NCBI GenBank assembly: GCA_030267565.1
Contig: BRXU01000062.1
Coordinates: 62,001-126,000, forward strand
DNA from: Pleodorina starrii
Lineage: Eukaryota > Chlorophyta > Chlorophyceae > Chlamydomonadales > Volvocaceae
DNA length: 64,000 bases
Reading direction: 5' to 3'
In this document: one piece after another, positions 35,704 through 48,100 of the stretch
How the letters are laid out: the number at the start of each line of letters is the position of its first letter
How positions within the stretch are numbered: the stretch's first letter is position 1
Made by a program: the position numbers and the translations under genes
The notes under the pieces: generated by a model
Told to the model about the DNA's origin: nothing
What the model saw: the letters and a program-made list of their open reading frames with translations, nothing else
Databases searched by the model: none

Positions 35704-36909
35704 TACGGGGCGGGGGATGGGAAACGGGCGGCGGTGTGCGTTGGAGCCGCCCAAGACCGCTCCCGTTGGATGCAGTGTTTGCTGCAAGTGCCGCGGTATC
35801 ATAGCGGCGGCGTGCTGCGCGGCGTGTTGCTGTGGCGCTATGTGCGTATGCCCTCAGCGGTTCTATAATATCTGGAGGCTTTTCTAGGTCTGGGCGAAGC
35901 TGCGAAGCCGGGCGCTTGGCAGCAGGCACAGCGGCGGGGCCACAGACGGTGAGGAGACTGTGTTTGTCTTGGTCGGACAGCGTTGCAATCTTAGGGCGGA
36001 AGCGCACAAGGTGAAGACACATTGATCGACGTGAAGGAGGTGCCTGCAGTTGTTATAAAGCTCTTCTCGGACGAGGCAGTCGGGTCGATTGCATCGAGGC
36101 AGTTACCACCAACGGTGCGGTGCGGGGGCAACACAACGGAGCCAGGCTTGCGCCGCCGCGGCATTCGGATGCTGACAAATTTGCCGGAGTAAGATGCGTT
36201 GCTCGCAATTGATTGGCAACTGGGGCCGTAGCTCCCGGATGGACTACCGCTGGGCGACGAGCCGACGACACCAACGGGTAACAACCGAAGCCGACCGGGC
36301 CAACCGACGCCAACGGGTGGGGGTCGGGATGTGGCCTGGGGTGCCGCAATATTTACGGAACTCATCGACTCTATTAAATAAATATATCCAACTGTTCCAT
36401 ACTATAATTGCGATACGAAACCACGTATGCCGCAGCTTTGGCGAAATAGGGCTAGGCAACAAAGCCCACAGCATTTAAATACTTAATAGAACTATCCTAA
36501 AAATATTACATGACTATATGAGGGCAGCAGGGCACCGAGCTGTTAGCTTGGAGTGAAGCTCCGGAACCACAACGAAGTCTGAAGAAATGCACCGAGAGTC
36601 CGAGACCCCAAACTACTGGTGATTTTCGATTATGCTTATGCATGCAGATACTCCCGAAAGCTGCTGATAGTGATGTGCCCCACGCTGATGGTATGAGCAT
36701 TTCAACGCTTTCGACTTGCGTGGGTACCTATATGTTGTTAGCCATAGAGTGCGAACCTAGCTTGTATCAACGCTAACATTTATTTATAATACAAATTTGG
36801 CAAGATGACAAGATGAAACAGTGGTTGAAACGATTTTTTGCGGCGAGCGCACAACATCCAACACCTCAAACAGGCGCCAGCCTCTGACCTACAACGAAAC
36901 ACCTGTTAG
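35704..36909. promoter_or_regulatory. Divergent intergenic region between lectin-like and SpoVS-like genes
   Basis: This 1.2-kb interval should hold two divergent promoters. It becomes AT-rich towards the right. TTTATTTATAATAC at about 36779-36792, some 120 nt before the plus-strand ATG, is a possible TATA-like element. A minus-strand open frame of 124 codons (35991-36365) has mixed composition and could be an unrecognised small gene or upstream exon, but no domain or signal was seen. Confidence 0.4.
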
Positions 36910-38955
36910 ATGCATTCCATCAAAGGACGATGCCGTGTTGCGGACTGTACTTCTGGCGTATCAGCCACCGGGGGACCGCTTGGTGCCCCAGCGGCACCCC
37001 GCCCGTCGGTTCCACCGTCTTGTCCCGGGGGCACCGGGACTGCCACGTGCCTCGACCACCGCAGCCGCGGCACCGCCGTATCTGCCCGCGCTTCTCCAAA
37101 CTCGTCCAACAGGGCACGCAGCGATGACTCCGCTGCCCGAACAACTAATGCAACTGGAGGACCCAAATTTGCCTCCTCCAAGCAACAGCAACAGCAACCG
37201 CAACAGCAGCAGCGGCAGCAACAGCAACAGCAGCAGCGGCAGCCACAAGCATGGCAGGGCGCACGACAGCAGACGGAGCAGCAGCAGCCGGAGCGACGGC
37301 CGCCCTCGCGTGGCGGCGGTTTCGGAGCCTCCGGCCCCGCCCAATCCCGCGCCAAGGGCAACGTTGCCCAAGGTGCGGCCGACTCCGACGATGACGCCGA
37401 CGCTGACGCCGACGGTGACGGTGACGCCGGCATTGCCAACGGCTTCCGCGATGGCCGTCGCGGCGGTCGCGGGGGCGACAACGACGACGGCGGCGGCGGC
37501 GTCGACGTACGGCGGCAGCGCATGATTCGTGAGGCCATCGAAGGCGCGCGTCGTACGGAAGGCAAGCTGGCTGGGGAGGCCATCGTTCGCACGCCGCCCA
37601 AGCCCGGCGGCGGCGGGGGAAAGGTTGCTGGCAAGGTGACATTCCTGCTGTCGCCGGTGGAAGTTGCCCGGGAGGTGCTGGATCAGGCGGAGAGGGACGC
37701 CAGGGAGTTGTCCCGCCGTACAATTCATCCGGCGCTCGTACAGGCGCAGGGCCGGCGCTTCCAATCGCTGGATCCGCTGGGCCTGGGATCTGGATCCGGA
37801 TTCGGCGGCGCCTGGGAAGGAGAGGGCGAGCATGGCCACGAACAGCAGGGCGCGAAGCAGGAGCAGGAGCAGGAGCAGGAGCAGAAGAAGGGCGCGGGAG
37901 GGCCGGCGGGACATGGGGCAGCAGGACGCAGCGGTGGCGGGAGGGGCAGCGGCAAGTTCCTGCACGACTTCCGGCACGAGGACGAGGACGTGGCGCAGGG
38001 GGGCCCGGCAGCAGGGGCGGCGGCGGCGGGCAGGCGGCGCGCGCCCCCGTCTCCCAAGTACCGCTTCCTCGTGGTGTCAATGTCGGACGGCGACCGCTCG
38101 GAGGCGCCACTCGCTGATGCAGAGCCCGACATTGCGCCCAGGACGGCGGCGCCGCCACCCCCACCGCCGTCGCCGCCGTCGCCACCGCCGCTGCCCTCAA
38201 CGCAGCCGCAGCGGCACCAGCAGCCGCACCAGGCACGGACGGGGCAGCAGGATGCGGCCACCTCGGGCCCCTGGACGCAGGGGAGGGCGGCGACAGCGCC
38301 GCCGCAACCGGAGCAGCGCGTGCAGCGGCCTGCAGCCCCTTCGCCCTCCCCCCAGAAACAGCAGCAGCAGCAGGGGCAGCAGCAGGGGCAGCGGCAGCGG
38401 CAGCATCAGCAGCGGCAGGAGGCCCAGACGCGGCGGGGTACGCCACCGGTGGCGGTGGAGGAGGCGGAGGATGCGGCCGAAGCGGGCCGTGCGGAGGGGG
38501 ATGCTGAGGAGGTGGAGGTTGAGGAGGTTGGCCTGGCTCGGCGGCAGCGCTACGACTACCGGCTGCGTCTGGATCCGGCCAGGAGCGTGGGGGGCATGGC
38601 GGGGGCGCTGGTGCAGGTGAGGTGGGCTGAGGGTGGGTGGGTAGCTTGGGTGGGTAGCTCGGGTGGGTGGGTGGGTGGGTGGGTGGGTGGGAGTGCTACC
38701 TGAGGGAAGAGGGCAGCGATGACTACGCGGATGGGCGGATACACGGCGCACAACCACAGCGCTACGGTGTATCGTGACGCCGTTCAGCCGGTGTGCCAAA
38801 CGGCGCCGTTGTTTGGCGGTGTGGCTCCGTGCCGGGGGGGCTCGTCTGCGCCTGCTGTCGGTGGCGCCGCCGTTGGATTCCCGGGAGAAGGCGCGGGGAG
38901 GCCCCCGCCTGCGTGCGTCAACGGCGGCCCCCCCGATCCGTGCGCACACTTCCTT

Positions 38956-39010
<55 letters not shown>

Positions 39011-40923
39011 CTCCTCTCAAGGGAGAGGAGGGAGCGTCGCTCTGCGCTCCTGCGCACATTCCCCGCGCGAGGTGCGGCTCGCGGCGCACCGGGCTCATGA
39101 GCGCCGTAAACGGCAACTGCAAGGGCCAGCTGTCCTCCCGCACCTCGCCACCGCCCTCATCACCACCGCTTGCGCCCGCCGCTTCATCGCTGCTTGCGGT
39201 GTTGACGGTTGGCTCCTGGTCACACCGCCTGCCCATCCTCGCCGTCCCCGTCCTTCCTACCTTGAGGTGACGTGCCGTCCCGATCGCCGAGACTTCCTTC
39301 CGTCCCGTTGCCGCACCTCTTCCGCCCTTCCCCCCTCCCCCTTTCCCCCCTTCTTCCCGCCCCCCCTCCCCTCCCCTCCAGGCCACCTCCCGCCACCTGG
39401 TGGTGCTGAGTGAGGTGATGGGTTCGGATGACCTCTACCACGCCGTCAAAGTGGTGGCCACCGCCCGAACCTTCATCAGCCAGCAGCAGCAGCAACAGCA
39501 GGAGAAACATCAACAGGAGAAGGAGAAGGAGAAGGGCGCGGCTGGTGGCGGCGGCGGCGGCAATGGGCGGCGGCAGGGTCCGCATACGACACGACAGCAG
39601 CAGCAACGGGGGCGGCAGGGTACGACAACTTCGCGTGCCGAGGAACAGTCCCCGGGCGGCGACAGCGACCTGGCGCTGCAGGTCCTACTGCCAAAGCAGC
39701 CGTACATTCGGCCGCGGACGGGGTACGGCAGCGACAGGAGTAGGAGGGGCGACAGCGGCAGCCATGAAGACGATGATGATGATGAGGGCGAGCGGCGGGT
39801 TTGGCGGCTGTACTCGCACCGGGTGCCGGCGGCATTGGAAAATGGCGCCGCACTGGTTGAGCCGCCTGTACGACTGTACGTCAGCCGTACATCGGACGCG
39901 AGGGAGCTGGCGAAGCAGCTGGGCCCCGCGGTGGTGCGGGAGGGGCGGGTGGCGCTGATGGCCGCAGGTGGGTGGCTGGCTGGGTGGGTGGGTAGGGTTG
40001 GGTGGGGGCCCGCCTGGGTGGGTGGGTGCTGCACACGAGGGCAGGATGGCCGGTACGTCTCTTTCTTTCCTGGTTCCGGAGCCCGTGATCCCCTACCCCC
40101 ACCTGCGCTTGTCCGTTTGTGCAGTCATCGGCGGAAACGGCCGCCATGTCCGCAGCATGACATTCCATTCCATGCCGTGCCGAATGCCGTACTCTTCCGG
40201 CGGCCAGTCCGCGCTGCCAGCCCGTGCCGCCACATTCTCACACCGGCCTTTGCATCACCGGGCGTCCGCGAGGGCCCCGCTCCCCCTCCTATCTGCGCCA
40301 GGGGGGCACCCTGGCTTCATGTCACGACGTACCTCCCCTCCTCCCTCCCTCCCTCCCTCCCTCCCTCCCTCCCTCCCTCCCTCCCTCCCTCCCTCCCTCC
40401 CACCCTCCCTCCCTCCTTTGTATCCAGTTCGACTTACACACCAAACGCCGCCCTCTCTCCACCCCTCTCTCCCTCCCCCTCCGCCCACTCCCACTCCACT
40501 CCCCCTCCAGGCCGGGACGCAGTGGTGACGGCGCTGGCGGCGGTGGTCCGCACCCGCAGCTGGCTGGCCAGTAGAGCCGGGGCTGGATCAGGGGGCGAAG
40601 CCGGAGGCACCGACGCCGGGCCAGGCCCCAGGCCGCGGCCGCCTCGCACGGAAGGGCTGCTTCCTGCTCCTTCGCCTGCTCCTGCGCTACCTGGCTTCGT
40701 GCCGTCTCTCGGGGCCGACCTGGATGTGGCGCTCTACCCGACCTGGCGTGGGCCGGAGGGTGGGGGCGAGGGCGCTGGCGATGGGGGCGGGGGTGAGCCC
40801 TCCTCCTCCGCCTCTCTCCGCACGTTGCAGCTGGTGGTGCAGTTGTGTCGGGGAGCCCGACCCGACCTGCCGGTGCTGGGGGCGGACCAGCTGGTGGCGC
40901 CACCTGCGCCGGCCGGCCAGTGA
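36910..40923 (+). CDS. Large low-complexity protein with two C-terminal SpoVS/Alba-like domains
   Basis: Exons: 36910-38616, 39382-39967, 40511-40923; 901 residues with phases 0 and 1. The first 540 or so residues are Gln/Gly/Arg/Pro-rich with polyQ and EQ repeats. Two SpoVS-like modules follow. Module A spans the first intron: YRLRLDPARSVGGMAGALVQ, then DDLYHAVKVVATARTFI, then LALQVLLPKQPY. Module B spans the second: VRLYVSRTSDARELAKQL, RDAVVTALAAVVRTRSWL, LGADLDVALYPTW and RTLQLVVQLCRG. The AVKxxAxAR stretch and the closing hydrophobic strand are the family hallmarks. Bacterial SpoVS is a stand-alone domain of about 86 residues with an Alba-like fold that binds nucleic acid, so an RNA- or DNA-binding role is a reasonable inference. 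Low-complexity loops break both modules. The start could be another ATG upstream; 36910 gives the longest frame with coding bias. TGTAA occurs at 41294, 370 nt after the stop. Confidence 0.78.
38959..39007 (+). repeat. (CT)n microsatellite in intron 1 of the SpoVS-like gene
   Basis: About 24 CT units lie within the intron 38617-39381. Confidence 0.95.
40338..40415 (+). repeat. (CCCT)n microsatellite in intron 2 of the SpoVS-like gene
   Basis: About 17 CCCT/CTCC units with few interruptions lie in the intron 39968-40510. It reads as poly-Leu-Pro-Pro-Ser in open frames, which is not coding. Confidence 0.92.
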
Positions 40924-42165
40924 GGTGCTGCGGGCAGGGAGGCAAGGAGGCAGGGACCGGGAAGAGGAGGTGGAGGTGGGCTAAGGAGGGCGAAGAGGAT
41001 GTGGGCAGGGACCGGGAAGAGGAGGTGGAATATGGAGGGCGGGGGGGAGTTCGTGGGCGCTGGTGCGGGAACCAGGAGGTGAGCTTGAGGCCCTGTGGAG
41101 AGTGGTACCAGGAAATAAATGAATGAATGTGTGGAACCCAGGCGCTGGAAGAGTCCGCCGTTGTTAACGGGTGTTGTTGACGGGCGGGGGGTGTGGGTTG
41201 TCGCATGCTTGTGGGGACGGCTCGCTGAATACGCGCGGGGGTTGCTGGGCAGAGCAGCAGGCAGCACGCCGCCTCGTCGGCCTGCCGTTTGCCGTGTAAC
41301 AATGTGCGGTCGCTTCGCCCCGCGAGGGTGCGTGCGGAGTGTTCATGAGAGCACCCGAAGAGTGAACACACAGCAAAATTGGGTATCCCGCTGGGCTTTG
41401 GTTCTCATTCAATTTGCTCGCAAGCTGGGATCCGGTATCCGGGCTGACTCGCAGGGGCAGGGGTGCGGGCCAACGGAGTAAGGTGCCCGGCGATGCGTCG
41501 GACGCCGTACTGAAATGGTGGCCAAGACAGGCAAGGATGCCGTCGGGCCATAAAATCTCAGGGCAATATTTGCAGATGCTGAGGCCAAATCATCTGCTTT
41601 TCTTGAACAAGTTTGCATGTCATCCGCACAGGGCCGCGGCCCATGTGGCCCATGTGGGTCACGGCCATCGTCGTTGACCTGATTGCCGGGCAAAAATATG
41701 TTGATATTTTACCGATGTCAATTATCTTTTCCGATCATAAATTTCCAATGTTCAAGGGATTTTTTTAGCGCAACTGCTGCTGCGCCGGGCCCCGTCTCCG
41801 CGCTGGGCCCAGAACATGCCGTACGTTCGAGGCAACCGGGTGAAGGTAGGTCCGGCCGCGTACTTAAAGCATCCACCCTATATAACAGCAAGGGATACCG
41901 TGTAAAAACATCTTTATCGTCCACTGTTACATAAAATAGCAAGCTTTCCATCTGGGATGACCCTCGATTTCCTGAGAATACTCTCAATGCTTCAGCGATT
42001 TTACTAGGGTAAACGCGTGAGATAGTTAGGTTGGTGTTCCCAATACAATTAAGCCTTCCTGGTCTTGCTGTGCCTCGATTCCAGGTGTGCTTGTCATGCG
42101 AAGCCGACCCGACTTTGGCAACGCTCTGCTGTCCGCAGTGTAAGACTTCTGATGCCTTTTCAAAA
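40924..42165. other. Intergenic interval
   Basis: This contains the 3' UTR of the SpoVS-like gene (TGTAA at 41294-41298) and the presumed promoter of the SEN1-like gene. Base composition becomes AT-richer after about 41,500. A minus-strand open frame (41718-42173, 151 codons) overlaps the start of the SEN1-like gene and has no recognisable feature. Confidence 0.5.
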
Positions 42166-45100
42166 ATGCACACTGTAGGTTCTAAAGCGATGGCCGAGCT
42201 TTACAACGTGTATGGCGAAACCCTCGAGGGCATTATCACGAAGTGGGACCCGCGGCAACTGGGTCAGCACATCGAGGTTAGTCATGCGTATATATGGCAA
42301 GTGGTCGCATCGATGCCGAATCGGTGATGGGCCAGGGGTTCCCAGGGACTGTCAGTCCGTCTCCACATCGTCCGGTCTGTCAGCAGTGCCCTTGTGGCCA
42401 GCACGCATCGCACGCACCTCCATCCCCATACATCTCATTCGCCAGGCGCGCAGCTTGTTGATCCCTACTGCTTGCGCGCCCGATCCTGAACTCGGAATGC
42501 GGACCCGCTCCTGCGTTCCGGCTCGTCAGCTTCCTTCCCGGCAGCGTGCATCCGGATGGAGCACCTACCGGGGACCGGGGGCCGGGGCGGCTCCGTCGGG
42601 CCATCTGGCAGCCCCTACACCTACACGCCACCCTTACTTGGCCCCACGGCCGCCCATGATGAGCCCCACTCACCTGCATCCCAAATACTGGCTTTCCTTG
42701 CTTGAACCTCACAAGCCAAAACCTCCTTGTAGCTGCACCTTGAGGCTGCACCTCGCTCGAGGCGGCCCTTTTTCTCACCTTTTTCTCACCTCTCTCTCTC
42801 TACTCCCTACCCCCCTCCCTGCCCCTCCCGCCCCACATGCAACAAACGAACCCGTTCGTGCCGGTACCATACCGCGCACACCACCATGTACGACACCGCA
42901 GCTCCCCCAGCTCCCGAGCGGCTTCTGGGGCCCGGCCGACTGGGCCGACTACCAAGTGCCGTACATCCTGGAGGAGCAGCGCGCGCACCTGTGGGGCGGG
43001 GTGTCCAAGCACGTCGTCGGCAGCGGCGGCGGCAGCGGCAGCGGTGGCGACGGCTTGCAGTGGCGGATGCTGCTGCAGCCGGCGGCGGACGTTGCTCAGT
43101 GGGGCTGGGACGACCCGTGCCGCTCCTGGACCGTCAACCTCAAGTTCGACTTGATGCGTCAGGAGCGGCGGCAGCCGCCGCTAAAGCGCAAGGACGTGGT
43201 GCTGCTGACAAACAACCCGGCGGTAGGTGGTGGGCGCGGGTGCGTGGGAGAGAGATAGATAAAGATAGGCTGTTTATTTGATGGAGGCGCGCGCATGCAT
43301 GCATAGATTGCATAGATAGCTATAGATAGCTATAGATAGCTATAGATAGCTATAGATAGCTGCATAGCTAGCTATGCCTTTATTACATGCGCGCGCTGCA
43401 TATCTACTAGCCTGCATTTTCAGTTGATCGGATGCCTTTAGTACTGCCTTGGTACGTACCGTCGCTGTCCTACGTGTCCTTCGGTCTGTCGCTTCGAGGG
43501 CCTGGCTCCCAAAACGCATCCACAATGAGTTGGCAGCTTGGCACTTCGCTACCCCCTCGCTCGCTCTCAATTGTGTACGTGCCGTCCTGCCTCTAAATTC
43601 TGTACTTGTCGCCCTGCCTCCATTGTCGCCCTGCCTCAATTGAAAAATGCCCGCGTCCTGTGTGGTGCACGTCTCGCAGCATGGCCGGGACGAGCATGCC
43701 GTACTGGCGCTGGGGGTGGTGCGGGGGATGCCCAACCCCGGCGAGACGTACGTCAGTTGGAACGAGAAGGGACAGCGGGCGCCGTACGACATCGCCGTAT
43801 ACGCGCCGTGCGGCAGCGCGCTGGCGGAGGCGCTCAAGTGTTCCCTACCCAGGGGTGAGTAGCTGAATACATTGTACGACAGAGTGCAGCGCGCACGGCG
43901 GGTTGACGTAGTGTGTGCCGTATGCCGGCGACGGACGCTGCTGCTTCAGCATTGTACGGCGGCGGGCAAAATCGCACATACAGCAGGTGTGGAAGGTTGG
44001 CCTGCTGCCGAGGTCACGCATAGCACTTCTTGCGTGTTGCGACAGCAGCTTGCCCTCAGGGCCCAGCAGGCCACCCAGCCGCCTGCTGGAAAGCGGAGTT
44101 ATGCATGGCTGGGCCCTTCAACCCCAGTGCGGACGGTATCATGCACGCATACAGGCTTGATGGCGGATCCCTACCTGGATCATTGAATGCCACTCACGAC
44201 CTCGCTCTACTGCTAGCCTGGCCCTTACTCACCGTGGCAACCATACATGCATGCCCCCTCCCCTCATACGCGTCGCACAAGCGCACCAGCCGATACGTAG
44301 GAACTGACGCGTCTGTCTATTTGAAATGGACCCCGTGCGTACCGGTATATGTGTGTGTATGTTCACGGCATGCAGGCACGTCCGGCAGCAGCCCTTGGTA
44401 CATCGCCTTTGTCGGCAGCATGGCGCCGTACAGCCGGATGTACGACTGCCTCCGGTCCTGGCGGCTGGATCCGGACGCGGCGCCGTCCCCCTTGATGAAG
44501 CTCCTCCTGGGCTTCCCCGATGCAACCGGACTGCCCACAGCGGCAGATGAGGCTGAGGCGGCTGGTGGTGGAGATGAGGCTTGGGCTGTTGACGAGGCAG
44601 CAGTGGCAGCGGAAGGGGAGTCGTCAGGGGAGGCAGAGGCGCGGGCAGTGGGCGCAGTAGCAGCAGACGAAGAGGCGGCGATGGAGGCGGCATGGGATGA
44701 GATAGCGGACTACTTCGGGTACGGGTACCCGGAGGAGCCGTTGCAGCAGCCGCCGTCAGAGGACGCAGCAGCGGTCTCGGCTGCTGCAGCCGCCAGCCGC
44801 ATTACTCATCACCAGCGCCGCATCATCCGCGCCCTGGAGACCGCCATACGGTCGTACTGGACGGTTGTACGACTGGACAACGGTAGGACGTACCAGACGG
44901 CTGTCCGGCTTGGCCTGGCGCAGCTGGGGCTCGGCCAGCTGGCGGACCAGCTGTCGGCGCTGCCGCCGGGTTCCGCCGCGATCGACGACGACATCGTGTC
45001 GGCATCGGACGCGGACGCGGGCGTCGCAATTTGGCAAGCAGCAGGCGTGCGCCGCTGCGGTGAGAAGGCCTCTGAGAGCTGCTGCTGTGGCGGAGGCGGC

Positions 45101-48100
45101 GGCGGTGATGACGGTGGCGGAAGCGGCTCCGGCAGTTACCACGCCTGTGGCGGCAGCGGCAGTAGCTCTGTCGTCAGCAGCGCGTCGCCGAACGGCAGCG
45201 GCAGCGGCAGTGACAGCGGTTTCGGCTGCAGCTACAGCGGCGGCGGCGGCTGCGATGGGGTGCTGCCGCTACTGCCCATTATGGCTGCTGAGTCGACTGC
45301 GACGACTGCGCCGGCCGGCTCCAGTCGGCTGGCTGACAGCAGTTGCAGCGACGGCGGCAACGAAGGCGATAACACGGAGATCATGCTGATTCAGGGGCCG
45401 CCGCTGCGGCCGCCCAAGAGCCCCAGGAAGGCCTCTGGTGGTGGCGCGACGCCGGCGGCGGCCCAGCAGCTGACGTCAGCGGCGGAGGGCCGCGCGGCCT
45501 CGATCGCCGGCCTGCTGTCGGTGCTGTGCGGCCTGTCGCAACCGGATCGCGCCGTCATTGCGTGCGCGTACTCCAACGACAGAGTGGCGCAGCTGGCCAG
45601 GGGGTGAGTAATCGCCACAACATGAAGTCGTACATGCGTACTACAGCGCTAGCGTTGTAACAGAAAGGACAGCGGTTCTTTTACAAGGTGCGGTTCACCT
45701 ATTCTACACTACCCTACCCTACTCGACCCTGGGCATGCATCCGGCTGAGTGCCCAAATAAGCTCCCTACCTACCTACTTGTGCGCGCATGCTCGCTGCTG
45801 ACCACAAGTCGCCTGGATGGTTTACTTCCCGTCAGCATTGTCGGTCGTGTCAATTGAGGCTGCTTGCTTTTCACCTTTCCATTCCGTCGTTCTGCCCTTG
45901 CGCGCGGCTTCCTGCCACTGCCAGGATCTTGCCGCAGCTGCGGCGGCCCGGACTGCAGCTCGCCGGCAGCGGCATGCTGGAGAAAGCGGGACTGCGACCC
46001 ATGGGTCCGCCCATCAGGACAGGTGGGTTAGTAGTGGGTTGATGGGTGCGGTGGCATTGCCGATTGTTGCGTGCGTGAAGACGATCTGTATGAAGATACG
46101 GACTGCATGGGCCCGTTGATCACCGTCGGGGCCGCGCACGCATGCATGGGGACAGACCCCGTCGGGGCCGCGCTAGCTGGGGCCCGGCGGCGGGGTTGCG
46201 TCAGCAGCGGCTCCTGCCTACCTACCTGCAGGGCGTCCACCGTGTGGTCTTCCGTTGGTTTGGTTGTCGTTCGTCAACTCTTGCTCGCTCGCCTCACTCG
46301 GGGCGCACGGGCGCACGAGCCGAACCTCCATCCATGCACCAACCAAGCCGTCTCGAGGTCGCCGGAAATGCCATTTTCATGTTGTCTGCTGGGCTTGATT
46401 GTGCTTTCTTTCTACGCCCAATCAAACACGCAAACAAGTGTCAGTTTAATCGTGACAAGGCGCGAGCGCGTCTTCACTTTCCTGCTGTTCCCAACCCGCC
46501 CATAATACTCCCCAAGCAACCTGTACATATCTGTATGGATGCTCCATCCCCGCCCAGGCGACTGCGTGGCCATGCTAGCCGCGGATTCGGAGGCGCAGAC
46601 GGGCATCAATGACCTCAACATCATCGCCCGGTACGTTAGGTTCGTGTGTATGCGGGTGAGCCAGTGCGAAAGCCCGCTGCTCTGTACGCGAAAGCCGCTA
46701 TGATTTCCGTAAGCTGTATATATACAAACCTTCGATAGAGGGGCAAGGGCCATGCATGCACGCTGCGACTATCTACCTGTAGCAACAAGCTGCCTGTAGC
46801 GAGGCTGCACCACAGGAGTGAAGGTGCCATTTCGCTGATGCCATTTCCCATCTGACTTGTCTGATACCTGACGCGCGCTGCTATGCTGCCGACCCTTCCC
46901 TCGCCTCCTTGCGGCCGCCTACAGAACACGGCGGCTGTTCGACGCGCTTCACGGCGCCGACGGCTGGTTCGGCACCCACCTGCAGCTGCGCCAGCTGCTG
47001 GGCGCGTCCGAAGCGCAGCTGCGGGAGTGGAGCAACAACAGCGCTGGCAGGAGCGACAGCGCCTTCGGTGCGGCGGGCCGGGGGGCGGCGGCCGAGCCGC
47101 CGCCGCAGCTATCAAAGCGTGGCGTTGGCAGCAGCGAGGCGGCGGAGGGGGCCCGCAGCGCGGGAGGGGCCCTCCTGGGCGGGTACCTCCAGGAGCAGCT
47201 GCAGAGGCTGCTCGCGCGGCTGAGGCAGCAGGCGGCGGTGCTGAAGGCGGACGTGCCCTCCGTCGCCTGGGCCGCCCAGGAGCAGGACCCACAGCAGCAG
47301 GCCGCTATCGCTGGAGGCGATAGCGGCATCAGCAGCAGCAGCAGCAGCTGCAGCGCCGAGCGGGGCATGGCGCTGTTGGAGGAGCTGTTGCAGTCGGGGT
47401 CGGCGGTGGAATGGGAGCTGGGGCTGCTGTCCGCTGAGCAGGTGCAGGAGGCCGTGATGCCGCCGCCGGGGGAGCTACTGGCTAGCGGCGGCGGGGATCG
47501 TGAGGCGGCGGCGGCTGGTTGCAACCGCAGCAGCACCAGCAGCAGCAGCAGCGCCCCCGCTGTTGCCCCGCTGGTGGGCGCGATGCGCCGCCTGCTGGCG
47601 TCGTTGGAAGGCTGCAAGGGCCTCCCGGACTGCAGGCTGCGCTTGTGTTACCAGGACCAAAACAGGAGGTAGGGGGCGGCCGCTGCGTGCCTGGAGTCAG
47701 CGCGTCCTGGCGCTTCGTCCTTTCCTCCGTCCGAGCTTTCCTAGATTCCTACCTTCTTTCACCCGACGCGCCACGGCAACGGTCGGTGCCCAACGTGCGT
47801 GTCACTGCTGTCGCTGTGTCTGTTTCAGCTCCGCCCAGTGGCGATTTCAGCATTGACGTGGCAATGACGCCCCAGCAGGTGACCACCCATTCTGTACCGC
47901 TTGCGTGGTCGCCAACACCTCCCACTGCCTCCGTCCCCGCCCCGTCTCCTTCCCCGCTGCGGTATTTTCTTTTTACCTCCCACTGCCTCCCCGCCCTACC
48001 TGCCCTCGCTCCTACCTGCCCCCCTGACAGCAACCTCGTCACGGCGCTGGCTACAATCTGGGGTCCCGAAGGATGGATGCACGTGGCTCCGGAGCTTAAA

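Noticed and set aside
40338..40415. Coding low-complexity Leu-Pro-Ser run
   Set aside because: Pure CCCT microsatellite inside an intron bounded by GTGGGT and CTCCAG.
41718..42173. 151-codon minus-strand frame
   Set aside because: It overlaps the start of the SEN1-like gene antisense and has no recognisable feature; kept only as a note.
47839..47878. Possible 40-nt exon (SGDFSIDVAMTPQQ) in the SEN1-like gene
   Set aside because: It would enter in phase 2 but leave in phase 0 and break the next exon; joining 47668 directly to 48031 keeps the frame.
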